Shown here piece after piece: positions 22,035-32,896 of a DNA stretch of 64,000 nt. The notes under the pieces are model-generated. The model did no database searches and was not told the origin of the DNA. It saw only the letters and a program-made list of their open reading frames with translations. Source of the DNA: Eudorina sp. 2006-703-Eu-15 (taxonomy: Eukaryota > Chlorophyta > Chlorophyceae > Chlamydomonadales > Volvocaceae); assembly GCA_003117195.1 (NCBI GenBank), contig BDSI01000002.1, positions 1,265,328-1,329,327 of the forward strand. The letters are read 5' to 3'. Position 1 is the first letter of the stretch, and the number at the start of each line of letters is the position of its first letter. Made by a program: the position numbers and the translations under genes.

Positions 22035-25000
22035 TCAGGCGGTGCGCGTCGGCAGATCCATCTTGAGACCCTTCTGGATCTGCCCCCACCCGATCAGGCG
22101 CCAGTGCTTCTCCACGCGGCGACTGAGCGCCACCTTCTCGCCCTCCTTTGTGCACACGGGGCTGGTTAGCTGCAGCTTGGCCAGATCACCCTTGACGGCC
22201 AGCACGCGCGCCCCCGTGCACATGGAGCCGATGTTGAGCATCAGCACCTCGCCCTTGCTCATCTTTGTCACCTGCGTGTCAAGACCGCCCCGGGCGGCAA
22301 TGTGCGGCAATGTGCGGCGCGGCACAACAGACCCGTTGGTGCTTACCCGTAACGTGCACGCGGGGTGGCCCTGACCGTGGCCCTGATCGGTCAGGTGGGG
22401 CATGGCATATGTCCCGTCCGACGATTCCATACAGACACGAAGTACGCCGGAGCCGGCCATGGGCTTGACGACCGTTCTTGCGACAAAGGGGACACGCCGA
22501 CCCTTGGCAGTGCAGCTTCTAGATGGAGTGCGAGGGCGATGTGATGCAGCTGCAGGTCCAGGGCAACACCAGGGCCCGCCCTGCTGACCGCAGGGCGCCC
22601 AGCACCCATCCACCCACCCATCCACCCACCCACCTTGCCCTGCTTCTCGCCCTCCTTTGACCGCACACCCAGCAGGCGGCGCAGCAGGAAGAAGTTGATC
22701 TCCAGCTCCGAGTACACGTCCGGCAGGGCGCCCACCTGGCCCAGCACCTGACCGACCAGACGGTCAGCGCGGGTGAGCGTCGGATCCACCTGCGGATCCA
22801 GAACATCGGCCATAAGGCGGCCACAAGGTGCACAGCTTTCAAAGAGCGGTCGAAAAGGGTGCCTATGGGGTGTTCCATTCATATGGTGGGCGATACGCGC
22901 CGTGCGCTGCATCTCCCAACACGCGCCTGTGCGTGCGTTGGCATATGACGTGTTCAGCGTGCGTTCATCATGTATGAAGCAAACAACGACAGCGCTGTAA
23001 GTTGCCCGGTGATCGGCAACCAGGCGTGTTTCGCCAACCTGCCAGCGATGTCAACTATCGTCACGCCAGGACCGCGTTGCAGCGCAGCAACCTCCCCTTT
23101 CCCCTGTTCCAGGCAAGGTCGGGGAGGAAACGCCGTGGCGCTGCACGTACCGTTAGACCGACGCCGATGAGTCCACCAGGCACCGCGAATTGCAGCTCGT
23201 TCTGCTCCGCAAAGAGCGACACGATGCGGGAGAAGATGGGGATGCACTTGACGCGGCCCTCGGCGTCCTTGGTGATGATGCCGGGCCGCACCTCAATCTC
23301 CTGGCCCATTTTGAGCACACCCTGCCGGCCGCAGCGCATGACGACAAAAACAGCAGCAGCAACAGCGATCTTGTTGGTTCCTTCTACCGATGTACCGTAC
23401 ATCAATCATCACGGGGCCGCACAGTCGTGTCCCCGGCAATGTCCCCGCCGTTGGAAGGTCGAGTGACCGGGGACCGCCTGGGTCTCTCCTCGTCACGCGG
23501 TGTGGAGCAACCCCACTCGTACAGGGCAGGGTAGGGCGGTCTAGCGGATCCGGAGACTGCTTGCCCGAGATCGTGGCCACGATGAACGATATCCATGGTG
23601 GGGTGCCGAACGCGTCCATCCGGATCGCTGCATGATTGTTTGCAAGGCATGCGTGTCCAGGCAGTGGTCGTGCTCAGGCAGTGCTCGAGTCCAGGCTCCA
23701 TTTCGGATTCGTGTGGCGGACTCGACACGGCAGACGGCACTGACAGTCCAACCCAACAGACGTGTTGCCGGGGCTGCAGACAGCAGCGCTCAAAAGCGCC
23801 CTTCCTGATGCCCAGGTATCCTGAATGTCCTCCTCCTTCCCCAATAGCGGGCGAGCGTGCAAGCGCCCGCACGCACCTGCAGAATGGAGCCACCCGCGAC
23901 GCCGCCCTTGAGCTCGTCCACCTCCGAGCCGGGCTTGTTGACGTCGAAGGAGCGGATGACGATCATCTGGGGCGGCGACGTGAAGTCCCTGAAGTCCGGT
24001 ACACGAGGGAGTAGAGGAATTGGGGTAGAGGAAATTGGTAGGGAAGTCCGGCACACGAGGGGGAAGCACTAGCAATGTAGGATGGCGGCGCAATAATGGT
24101 CATGAGGTGCTGCGTCTACCCCAGTCTGACCAGGCCCGCTCCGAAAACCACCAAGCCGCCTCCGCTCACCGGATCGACCAACCGCATACCTCCTGTTCCC
24201 GCTTCCTGCTGCAGCTGGGTGCGCGGCCGTGGCAAACGGAACCCCGTCGCCCTCCCTCCCTCCCTCGCTCCCATTCCACGTCGATCACGACAACGGGACC
24301 GCCAACCCGTCGACCTCCCTCCCCCTCCCGCTCCTCACCGCACGGGCACGGGGATCTTCTTCACAATGTACTCGCACACCACATCGACGTTGTACTTGAG
24401 CTGGGCTGAAATGGGGACCACCGGCGCGCCGTCTGCAATGGTACCCTGGATGAACTTCTTGATGGTCTCGTGCTGGTTGATGGCGTTCGGCTCCGTGATC
24501 AAATCGATTTTGTTCTGCCGGGACCAGGGGACCAATGCTTTTGGGGGCATGCGGACATGCAAGCACATGCAGCAGCGACGGCTCGCGGAGCCCCCGCGAC
24601 ATTGCGAACGGGGATCATCCTCTACCCGTACCGGCGAAGCTGATTTACCGTAAAGCGCGACGATGAGGTCGATTGTGCTGCGGAGTGAGTCCATCATGAG
24701 GAGTTTATCTAAAAAATGGAGGGATCTGGTGCTGCAGATCAAGCCTACCAGCGGCCTAATCATCAAGGAACCAGACACGAGTCAAGGGTCATGGCGCCGC
24801 CGTGGCCGCACGGTGCGGTGGCGTGGGCGGTGCGGTGGCCATGACCTAGGGGCTGTGAGGAGGGCCACGGGCGCGCCTCATCGCACCCCGCCACAGCCCC
24901 TCCGCGCGTTCGCTGCCGGCCCTCTGCAGGCTAGGCTCCCTTCGCAGAAGGACCCGACAACCCGACACCTCACCAACCCGGGGCCCCCGCACCTGCAGGA

Positions 25001-26975
25001 TAATGATATCCTTCAGCCGCATGATCTCCACGGCGGCCAAGTGCTCGCTGGTCTGTGGCTGCGGGCAGGTCTCATTGGCGGCAATCAGCAGCAGCGCGCC
25101 GTCCATGACGGCGGCGCCGTTGAGCATGGTCGCCATCAGAATATCGTGGCCGGGGCAGTCCACGAACGACACGTGGCGGACCAGGTCCATCGGCTGACCG
25201 CACATCTCGCAGGGCGGGTTGTCCTGCGCGCCAAGCAGCAGAGAAAATCAGCACGACGTGCCTCAAACCTCAACCTTGACGCAACGACCTCAATGGTAGG
25301 GGAACCCAGCCTCCATGGTAGGGAAACCCAGCAGGAGGAACTTTCGTGGGCCTGTCCACACCCGCAACTGCTGTCCCCCATGTCCAGGTGCTGGCCGATT
25401 TGCCGGCGCCAGGCGCTGGCCCCCAGCCCGCCGCACCTCCTTGGCGGAACCGTACGCGCGGTAGCACGCCGGCCGCTCGCAGCTGGCGTTGCTGCACTTG
25501 TAGATCTTCGCGTTCGCATAACCCAGCTTGATGGTAATATTGCGCTCAAGCTCATTCTTAAAGCGCACAGTCTGCACGCCGGAAATGGCCTTGACAACGG
25601 TCGATTTACCGTGTGCCACGTGACCGATCGTGCCTGTGGATCAGCAGAGCGGATATGAGGGCCAAAAGGCGTACATGGACACGTGAGTCTAGACGGTTAT
25701 GGGAGACGCTGCCTGGCGATCCGCACACGGCTTTGCAGAAGTAATGACAGGTGGGCAGTCCCGAAAGCCTGCCCTGCCGGGTACCGACCAGTACGACTCC
25801 CAGCACTCGTTCCTGTACAGATTCCCGACGGAAGTCGGGTATGAGATAGCAGCTAGTTGCTGATATGTGGTGTTGAGGCGTAGTTGATGAGCTGAGATAC
25901 GCATGCTTGATTGGTGGCGATGCCGAACCCTCAAACTCGAAGGATGGTCGGGTGAACGGATATAGCGGAGATCGTGAAACGGTTACGATGGTAACTGGTG
26001 CGGGAAGATCGTGATGAGCGGCCTTTGACGGATGTCCGTTGCGGGGCCACATGTGACTGGCCGGACGGTCAATACAACATGTAACATTCCATTCCATTCG
26101 TTGCGCCCTGTCCCATTTGAGAAACCTGAACGGCGCGCGTCCCCGTATGCCCGCACGGCGTCCAGCCGCGCATCCCCGTATGCCCGCACGGCGTCCAGCC
26201 GCGCATCCCCGTATGCCCGCACGGCGCTGGCGTCCTTAAACCTCCGTGCCTTCCGGTCTCACCAGTTGCAATATGGCTGTCCCCACGTTTTGAACACTGT
26301 GCCGCTTAGCACGTAACGTGCCCAGGTTCGCATAGCATTATTCGCGGTGACCTTCGTGTGATGAGCTCGCATCACGAGGCCCGGTTCACTAGGCTAGCGG
26401 CCTCCTCGCTGCCATGGGTCAGGATGTTGAGAGCTGCTCAGCCGAAGTAGTGAGGACTTCCGCATCTGACATGCATCCTTCGTGACACCCCCTAGACCTG
26501 ACGTGAACTGCCTCCGCGTCAGATCCCCAACACGTGTCCCATGCAAGAGGTGGCTTGTTTATACATGCAGCATGCGCTGGCAGGTATCCGCTGGGTGCTC
26601 CCTCGCCGATCGACAAGGGGGCTGGAAGTTACGGAGCAGGGGCCTTGCCACTCCGGCTGCTGGTTCGCCGCGATTCCCCCCCGGCAGCACGTAGAGCCGA
26701 TTGCTGCGTCATCCTCGACTGCGAACAAATTTTTCTTGATGGGCCCGCAACGCCAACACGAAATGTTTACTCACCGATGTTTATTGTCGCTTGACGGCTG
26801 ATGACCTCCGGAGACAAGGGAGTTAGCTTCGCCACATCTAGCGTTTCTAGATTCTGCGCAGTGGGCGACAGGAAGCGAATTGTGTGCGGACCCCGGTGAA
26901 AGCGCGCCGTTGTAAGCTCCGGGCACAGCTCCCATATCCCACCTGTTCACGAAGCTGTGGCTTAGACTTTGACAT
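22035..26975 (-). CDS. Translation initiation factor eIF2 gamma subunit, 9 exons
   Basis: Exons on the minus strand: 26975-26943, 26853-26775, 25633-25437, 25223-24993, 24514-24339, 23988-23877, 23321-23151, 22789-22634, 22271-22035. All introns are GT-AG with matching phases, giving 463 aa, the normal eIF2-gamma length. The G-domain motifs are complete: GHVAHGKST (P-loop), DCPGH, NKID and SAQ. A zinc-ribbon-like cysteine cluster ([12 protein letters not shown] ... CEMCG) and the family's [18 protein letters not shown] switch region are present. In the family, the GTPase subunit of eIF2 binds GTP and initiator Met-tRNA and delivers it to the 40S ribosome in the cytosol. Exon 1 is only 11 codons ([11 protein letters not shown]); it was chosen by its ATG, donor and phase. 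Intron 2 (25634-26774) is 1.1 kb and contains a minisatellite. Confidence 0.96.
22603..22633. repeat. CCCA/CCAT simple repeat at a splice donor
   Basis: A (CCCACCCAT)-like microsatellite directly abutting the end of the eIF2-gamma exon at 22634. On the coding strand the intron therefore begins GTGGGTGGGTGGATGGG. Confidence 0.75.
26134..26226. repeat. 33-bp minisatellite, ~2.8 copies, in eIF2-gamma intron 2
   Basis: Tandem copies of a 33-bp unit containing CCCCGTATGCCCGCACGGCG and GTCCAGCCGCGCAT. The period is a multiple of three, which creates an open frame with an 11-residue repeat, but it lies inside an intron and is not a gene. Confidence 0.85.
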
Positions 26976-27822
26976 TTTCCCGTTGGTGAAGGAAAAAAAG
27001 GTTCAGGGCAGGAAAGGTCGCCGGATCCCAGTCGCCGCCGCCTTCGGCTCTAAGAGTTTAGGTCAGGTAGCGAGTATTCTGTGAGTCCAGCAACAAGTTA
27101 ACAACCACACAATCTAAGAGAATGATTTGGTGCACGAAGGTCGCCTTGAATGGAAACTATCGCCGTACACTTTGTGAGGGATGAATAAAAGTTTGCCCAA
27201 TGATAACAGCTGCTATTTTCTGGATAACGTTGGCTTTGCTATGCAATGATCACCAAACCCGATGCATTTGGTAACATGACTTGCGTGCTGGGTTCGTGTC
27301 GCGACGACGTTAAGTTCGCGCTTCGCCTGAAGTGTTTGCCCTGTATGGTTGTCACGATCACTTACAAAACAGGCTACTTTGCGGAATGGTTTCTCTGCTT
27401 GATGCGGCACGTCCCTAGGCGCGATTTGGTCCGATCACACGGGAGGGTATCACAATTAATACGCAAAGACCGAAATTTGAATTTTTAGAAGAAGGGAAGA
27501 AGCATTCTGACGCCTCCATAACGCGGAGTTGAAGGAAGCATGTACTCAAACGCCAAACTCTTGAATTCGCGATTAAAAGACTTTTATGTTAAGGCAAACG
27601 ATACTCTCTGTGGGCTACTATTGTGAGTAGTAATCCAACGCAGATCAACGACGCAACTGTGTTGTACAAATATATGTATTTCGCAATTGGTATGAGCTGC
27701 AGCCCGCATAATACCCGCTCAGAACGATCGGTGTAACCAGCATACGTTGACCACCAACACTATAAACAATACCAGGGTTGGGCGGTGCAACACTCGTGCG
27801 TTGCTTGCCATCACCTTTACAC
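26976..27822. promoter_or_regulatory. Divergent promoter region, eIF2-gamma / plastid membrane protein
   Basis: An 847-bp gap between two divergent start codons, AT-richer than the flanking coding sequence. It should contain both promoters. I cannot point to a specific element. Confidence 0.4.
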
Positions 27823-30527
27823 ATGGCTTCTTTTGCGCTCCGCGTCCGTGTCCCAACGCTAACTGGGAAACGGCTGCAATGCCAATCGTGTGTGCTCCGG
27901 CCTGTCCTTGGCTCGACCCGCCTTGCACGGCCACTCAATGCGACGAACGAAGTCGCCGAGGTTGCAAATTCGTTTCTTTCAGCAGACCTTAAGAACTCGC
28001 TCGCAACGCTTCCTTTCCGCGAGGCGTCGGAATTTCTCCTTGAGCACCCGGTTGCGTCGTTGAGCCTCTCGGTCATTGCACTGTTTATCATTCCCAAGCT
28101 GCTGGAGGTATGTTGCGTTTCTTATAACTCACAGTATGCACGTTCGGTCGTGCCTTGTGCAGTTGCGAAGGGTAGTTAATGTACTGACTTGAAGGGATGT
28201 TGCTTACGAGCACCGTACGTCGACTCGCGACCGTGCTTTTGTTGAGTGAGCTCTGGAGCCTTTGCCACAACACGTGTCCGCATTTCGACAGAGCAACGAC
28301 GAAACCCCGCGGCACAGCGCTGCAGCAAAAGAGGGGTCAGCTCCTCACGCGAAACCACCCAAACCCGCACCTGACACCCCGCGCCATCCTGTCGTGCACG
28401 TTCGTCGGCCTTCCTGATCGTCACGGGGCAGCAGGCCTGCACTTCTTGACACGCGTGACCGGGCCCCGTCAGCGCAACCTGTCCGTGCCCCGCCCCGGCC
28501 CTGTCGCCCCCCTTCCGCTACCCCTGTGTCGATCTCTTGCCGCGCGAGCACAGGCCTTCGTCCGGTACCTCGCCGCCCCCGTGGCTATCGCGCTGCTTGC
28601 CTTCTACGCCCTGGAGTTCCCCGAGGTACGCATGGGATCAATGCCCACCCCGCGACGATGCCCGCGCAGAGGGGTCCGCACGTCGTGCCGTCGCGCAAAC
28701 TCTCCCTCTCCCCACCTCCGCCGCACTCGCGCCAGGCGGCTCGCTCTCGAGGCGGTGCCACGCCTCCCGCCGGTTGACTGTGGAGCCGCGGCGGCGCGAA
28801 CGGTCACGGTTCATGCCGGCTGGCACCGCTCGCCCCAGGGCTTGCGGGAACGGGCGCGGGGTGCGGGCACAGCTGCGGGCTGCAGCTGAAGGGCACACGC
28901 GCAGGGGAAGGGCTCGACGGGTTGCGGACCGACTAGGGTTCCCGACTGGACGCGGCTGGTGCGGCTGCTGCTGCTACTGGCATGTGCGTTTGCCCGCGTG
29001 TCCAGAACACAGGGGCGCGGGCCACGGCGCTCTGTGTCTCAGACGTGAATGCCTGCAGGGCCCTTAGCCTCCCTTAGCCCCTGAGAGCCCTTAGCCTCTG
29101 CCGCGCACCTCCACTCCGCAACCCCACAGGAGTCGGCGGTGGTCGTCACCAGCGTCCTGGACTGGATCAACTCCAACCCGGAGCTCACCTCCGTCATCAT
29201 CATCGGCCTGGCGCTGTTTGGTCTGGCACCCGCCCTCCTGGGGGCCCTGGGGGCCACCGCGCTGGTGTACGCGTTGCTGTCGGTGGGTCCCCGACCTCGG
29301 TTGGAGGCTGCTGTATGCGGAGGTGTGGGGGGCCTCCGCCGAAACAAGAGTGCGAGCAATTCGGCATCCGTGCTTGCGGCAGCCCGCAAACAAGCCACGT
29401 TTCGTTCGTAGAGAGCCCGTCAGGAAGCGTCCGTTTGCCAAGGAAATATGTTTTTGGTCCAAGGAATGAAGGCGTACGGCCGGTCCCCTGACCATTCCTT
29501 TTTTCTTGACCTAAACACAAGGAAAATCTGGCGGGGCTGTGGGCGCCGGCCGTGATGTTGGGGCCAGCAGCTGTGTCCCTAGACGGCAGACGAGTCACCG
29601 AAGCGAGCGACACGCAAGGGGGTCTACCTCACAGGCCGGGGATCAATGCACAGATCGTGTCACCATACGGCATTAAATCTCTGTCAAGCCGAGGTCGCCT
29701 GCGTGGCCGTGCATGGTATGGCCCGTGCATCCCCCCGGCGACTCCCTGATGAGGGGGAGGGAGCCGAATGAGACGCAGGCTCTGTACCCGCCAAACGGCA
29801 AAATGACGCGCACCCGCACTGGCTGGCCTCTCGTGGTGCTGGCTGCAGGTGTCGTTCGGCACACAGTTGCCCGAGGTCCGGGAGATGCAGGTGAGCAGCC
29901 GGACAGCGGGTCGGTGGCGGGCCGGCTTCCACACCTGCGCCCTAGCGCCCTAGCGGCCTCGCCGTTCTCAGACCGCTGGGGATGTCGCCCATGTGTGACT
30001 TCACGGCGCGGCACGCACATAGGTAGCTGGTCCCAAACTGCAGCTGGCGTAGGCTCGATCGTGTTTTGTGGGAGAAGGATGGCGCGAACTCGGTGCATCA
30101 CGGTGCTGCTGTATGTTCCTGCTGCTCAGCCGCTGGTAACGGCCCCGCAGCAGCAGGGCAGGGTAGGGCAGCGGCACGTTCCTTGCCCTGGACTTGATAT
30201 CGGTGTCTACCTGTACCGCAAAAGGTGCACGCATGAACCCGATGTCATGTCATCTCAGCTGCTGGCCACAGCAGCGGCAGCGACTCGGACTTTGACTTGG
30301 CATACTCACTGAGGGATGAAGGAAACGGGGACGGGGCACCAACATGTTATCCAGCAGTGGTTGGGCACGGCATGCGTCGCGGGCTTACATGTGTCTATTG
30401 GCTGGCTATTGATCGGCCCCTGTCGGCAACCCGCTTGACCCCGCAGGGCTCGTTTGGGGAAACCGTGTCGCGAGTCCAGTTCCTGAGCAAAGTGGCGACG
30501 AAGAGCGTGGAGCAGATGCTCAAGTGA
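27823..30527 (+). CDS. Unrecognised plastid-type membrane protein, 5 exons
   Basis: Exons: 27823-28107, 28554-28625, 29130-29282, 29849-29890, 30447-30527. All introns are phase 0 with GT-AG ends, giving 210 aa. The N-terminus (MASFALRVRVPTLTGKRLQC) is basic and hydroxylated like a chloroplast transit peptide. The mature part has several hydrophobic segments: SLSLSVIALFIIPKLLE, APVAIALLAFYALEF, and SVIIIGLALFGLAPALLG running into GATALVYALLS, so about three or four membrane spans. The soluble tail ends SVEQMLK. I do not recognise the family; plastid envelope or thylakoid location is inferred only from the N-terminus and the spans. The 14-codon exon 4 is the least certain, and the hydrophilic stretch at 30260-30446 might be used in another isoform. 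Confidence 0.65.
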
Positions 30528-30632
30528 TGAGCCCAGCGCAGCAGGTAGATGACCGCCGGTCGCTAGGTCGACCGCTGCGGCCGGCAGGGGGCCTGGGCGC
30601 TGCTGACAACGCTGCTGACAACGCTGCTGCTT

Positions 30633-30659
30633 CATCAAGGATGTTACAGCGGACCCCCG
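30633..30659 (+). repeat. Dispersed TGTAA-bearing repeat, fragment D
   Basis: Shares ATCAAGGATGTTACAGCGG with copy B at ~34785; only this end of the element is present. Just upstream are short near-tandem GCTGCTGACAAC units. Confidence 0.65.
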
Positions 30660-31338
30660 ATGCGGCTTGCGGATGACCCTGGGGCGGGGCCCCGCAATGC
30701 TGTGTGTGGGTAGCTAGTCTTCCGGCCGATAGACATTCGGATTGTCGGTCTTCAGCACATTTCGCCGTTCATCATGTATGCGTTCTGAGGAATGTTACGG
30801 CGCACCGCACCAGGTCGCTGATGCGAATAGTAGTGGTCATCCGCGTGATGGATTGGTTCGGTGCTGAGCGGACGGACCCGAGGGAGGGGCGCATGCATGG
30901 CCTCGGAACGGCTCCATGCATGGGAGGTTTCCACTGTATGTCAAGGCGGATACTTGCGCGCGACGACGGTGTACAAGCAACTGGATGTATAATTGTACGA
31001 ACACAGTGGTTTTGAAACGGTTTTGAAACTCCGGACTGTCTCGTTTGTTTGAAGTACGTGTGGCCGAAATCGGGAAACGTACAAAAATACATGTGCTTGA
31101 TTTGATTCTGACAAGGCATCAGAAGGCATCGTCTCCGGCTCCTTCCAGCTCGCACAGACGCGGTTTATTCTTGAGGGGGGAGATGAGGCAGCAGGGTTTC
31201 CGCAGAGCTGGATCCCGCATTGTACGTAGGCATACCGCACCGTTGTCGTTGTGTGATGCGGGCTGGCGGCCTTTATGGATTGAACGGAGGGAGGACGGAA
31301 CAGCGGGCGCTCGAGCGCATCCCCGCAGGGTCAGTTGC

Positions 31339-31343
31339 TGTAA
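31339..31343 (+). terminator. Candidate poly(A) signal for the membrane-protein gene
   Basis: Plus-strand TGTAA about 810 bp after the stop codon. Confidence 0.35.
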
Positions 31344-32014
31344 ACCATGTTCCAGCCCAGTTAGGGTGCTTGGTACATAGTCTTGCTTGTTTGCGCGGTG
31401 CTGGACGCAAACAATCGGCGGTCAGCGTTATTATACATTTCGTGGGTGTATGCACGGTATGCATGTCTCCCACATACACGCGCACGGTTCTCCGCTTTAC
31501 GTCGTATATACTTAGCCGATCCAGCCGTGTTGATTGCCACAACTACCACGCACGCCTGCTGGGTGCCGCCCTAAGAAAACCCCGCCGGTCGCGCGCGCAA
31601 TGGAACGAAGTTGCCAGGGGCGCAGCTCCACGCACGTGCGACGACATGCCGCACACATACAGAAGCATTCAGGTAATCATAAGCCCGGACCAGCAACGTG
31701 AACCACAAACAGCACGTACCCGGGGCCCCTTCTGTCCCGATCTGCGCAGCAAAATAATGGACGACCTAGTACGGTAATTCAGCCTGGTGCAGTACCAGTG
31801 CCATTGCCACGCCTTACATGCATTACTGACCTGTATGCAGCCGTTTGGACTGCAGAAGGCCGCATTACTAGCCGCAATTACGCACGTCCAACTGGATGGC
31901 GTTCCGCTGCGTGTGTCTCATCAACCGGCACCCGGCTGCCTGCTATAAGTACATACTACCTACTACTGCTGGTCCAACCACGCCCGGTCAGCCCACCGAT
32001 ACACCTTGTAACGG

Positions 32015-32019
32015 TTACA
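32015..32019 (-). terminator. Candidate poly(A) signal for the MYND gene
   Basis: Minus-strand TGTAA about 820 bp downstream of the MYND-protein stop. Confidence 0.35.
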
Positions 32020-32445
32020 CACACCACACAACCAAACGAACCAAACCATACGCAAAAGATTTAGACCGACCGACGAATAATTACCTGCTGCCGCCCGCCG
32101 CAAGACTCGTTCAAGGTCGACCTCAGTTGTACGACACATAGCCGTACAGCGCATGCATGTTTCCTTCCATGCGCATGCTGTGATGGCCACGCACCCAACA
32201 CATACACATAGCGGCTCTGTTAGTTCTTAATATTGATGACAACACACAGAGATAGCTGGGCTTCTCATTAAACACAGAGATAGCGCAGCAGCACGACGGC
32301 GTACAGTCGTGCACGCAAACACTCTCCATCCCGCTGCGGGCGTGCTTAACATGCGCGTGCAACGTCCGACGTGCTCATCCACCGCTTTGCTGTAGACGCA
32401 AGCTGCTGCACATTCCGTCTCCCCCCTGCAGAAATTCGCGCACCG

Positions 32446-32462
32446 GGTCCGCTGTAACGTTC
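32446..32462 (-). repeat. Dispersed TGTAA-bearing repeat, fragment E
   Basis: Short match (GGTCCGCTGTAACGT) to the TGTAA-containing end of copy A. It lies in the predicted 3' UTR of the MYND gene. Confidence 0.5.
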
Positions 32463-32836
32463 ATTCAATTCGTGGTCCATCCTAACATGCATGCAGCCCA
32501 TTTTCTTCGAAACTCCGTTGCTTTCTATTGACTGGGCAGACGCAGATAAGACACACCCGCAGGTATGTTCCGCCTTTCACACGCGAGCGCGATTGTACGA
32601 CATATCGTACATGTACTCGTGCGGCATATGCCAGCAACGAACAGTTTGGGACATTGGGAGGCACCTCTGAATCCCATAGCTCCTTCAGACAGGGGCCTGC
32701 AAGCTGCTATGAAGCTTGAACCCTGCCTCCACACGCGCACACGCGCTGTCTCGCTCCCTCCCTATCCATCCATCCATCTCTCCCGGCATGAGTGCAAATC
32801 GAGCCGCATCTGTGGATGGCCCCCTCATGTTACGAG

Positions 32837-32864
32837 TCAAGCGCTGCGGCCGTGCAAGCCCCCA

Positions 32865-32896
<32 letters not shown>

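Larger units (their letters stand above)
30528..32836. other. Convergent intergenic region / 3' UTRs
   Basis: This region lies between the membrane-protein stop (+) and the MYND-protein stop (-). It holds two fragments of the dispersed TGTAA repeat (30633-30659, 32446-32462) and candidate poly(A) signals for both genes. Short open frames lack splice or domain support. Confidence 0.45.
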
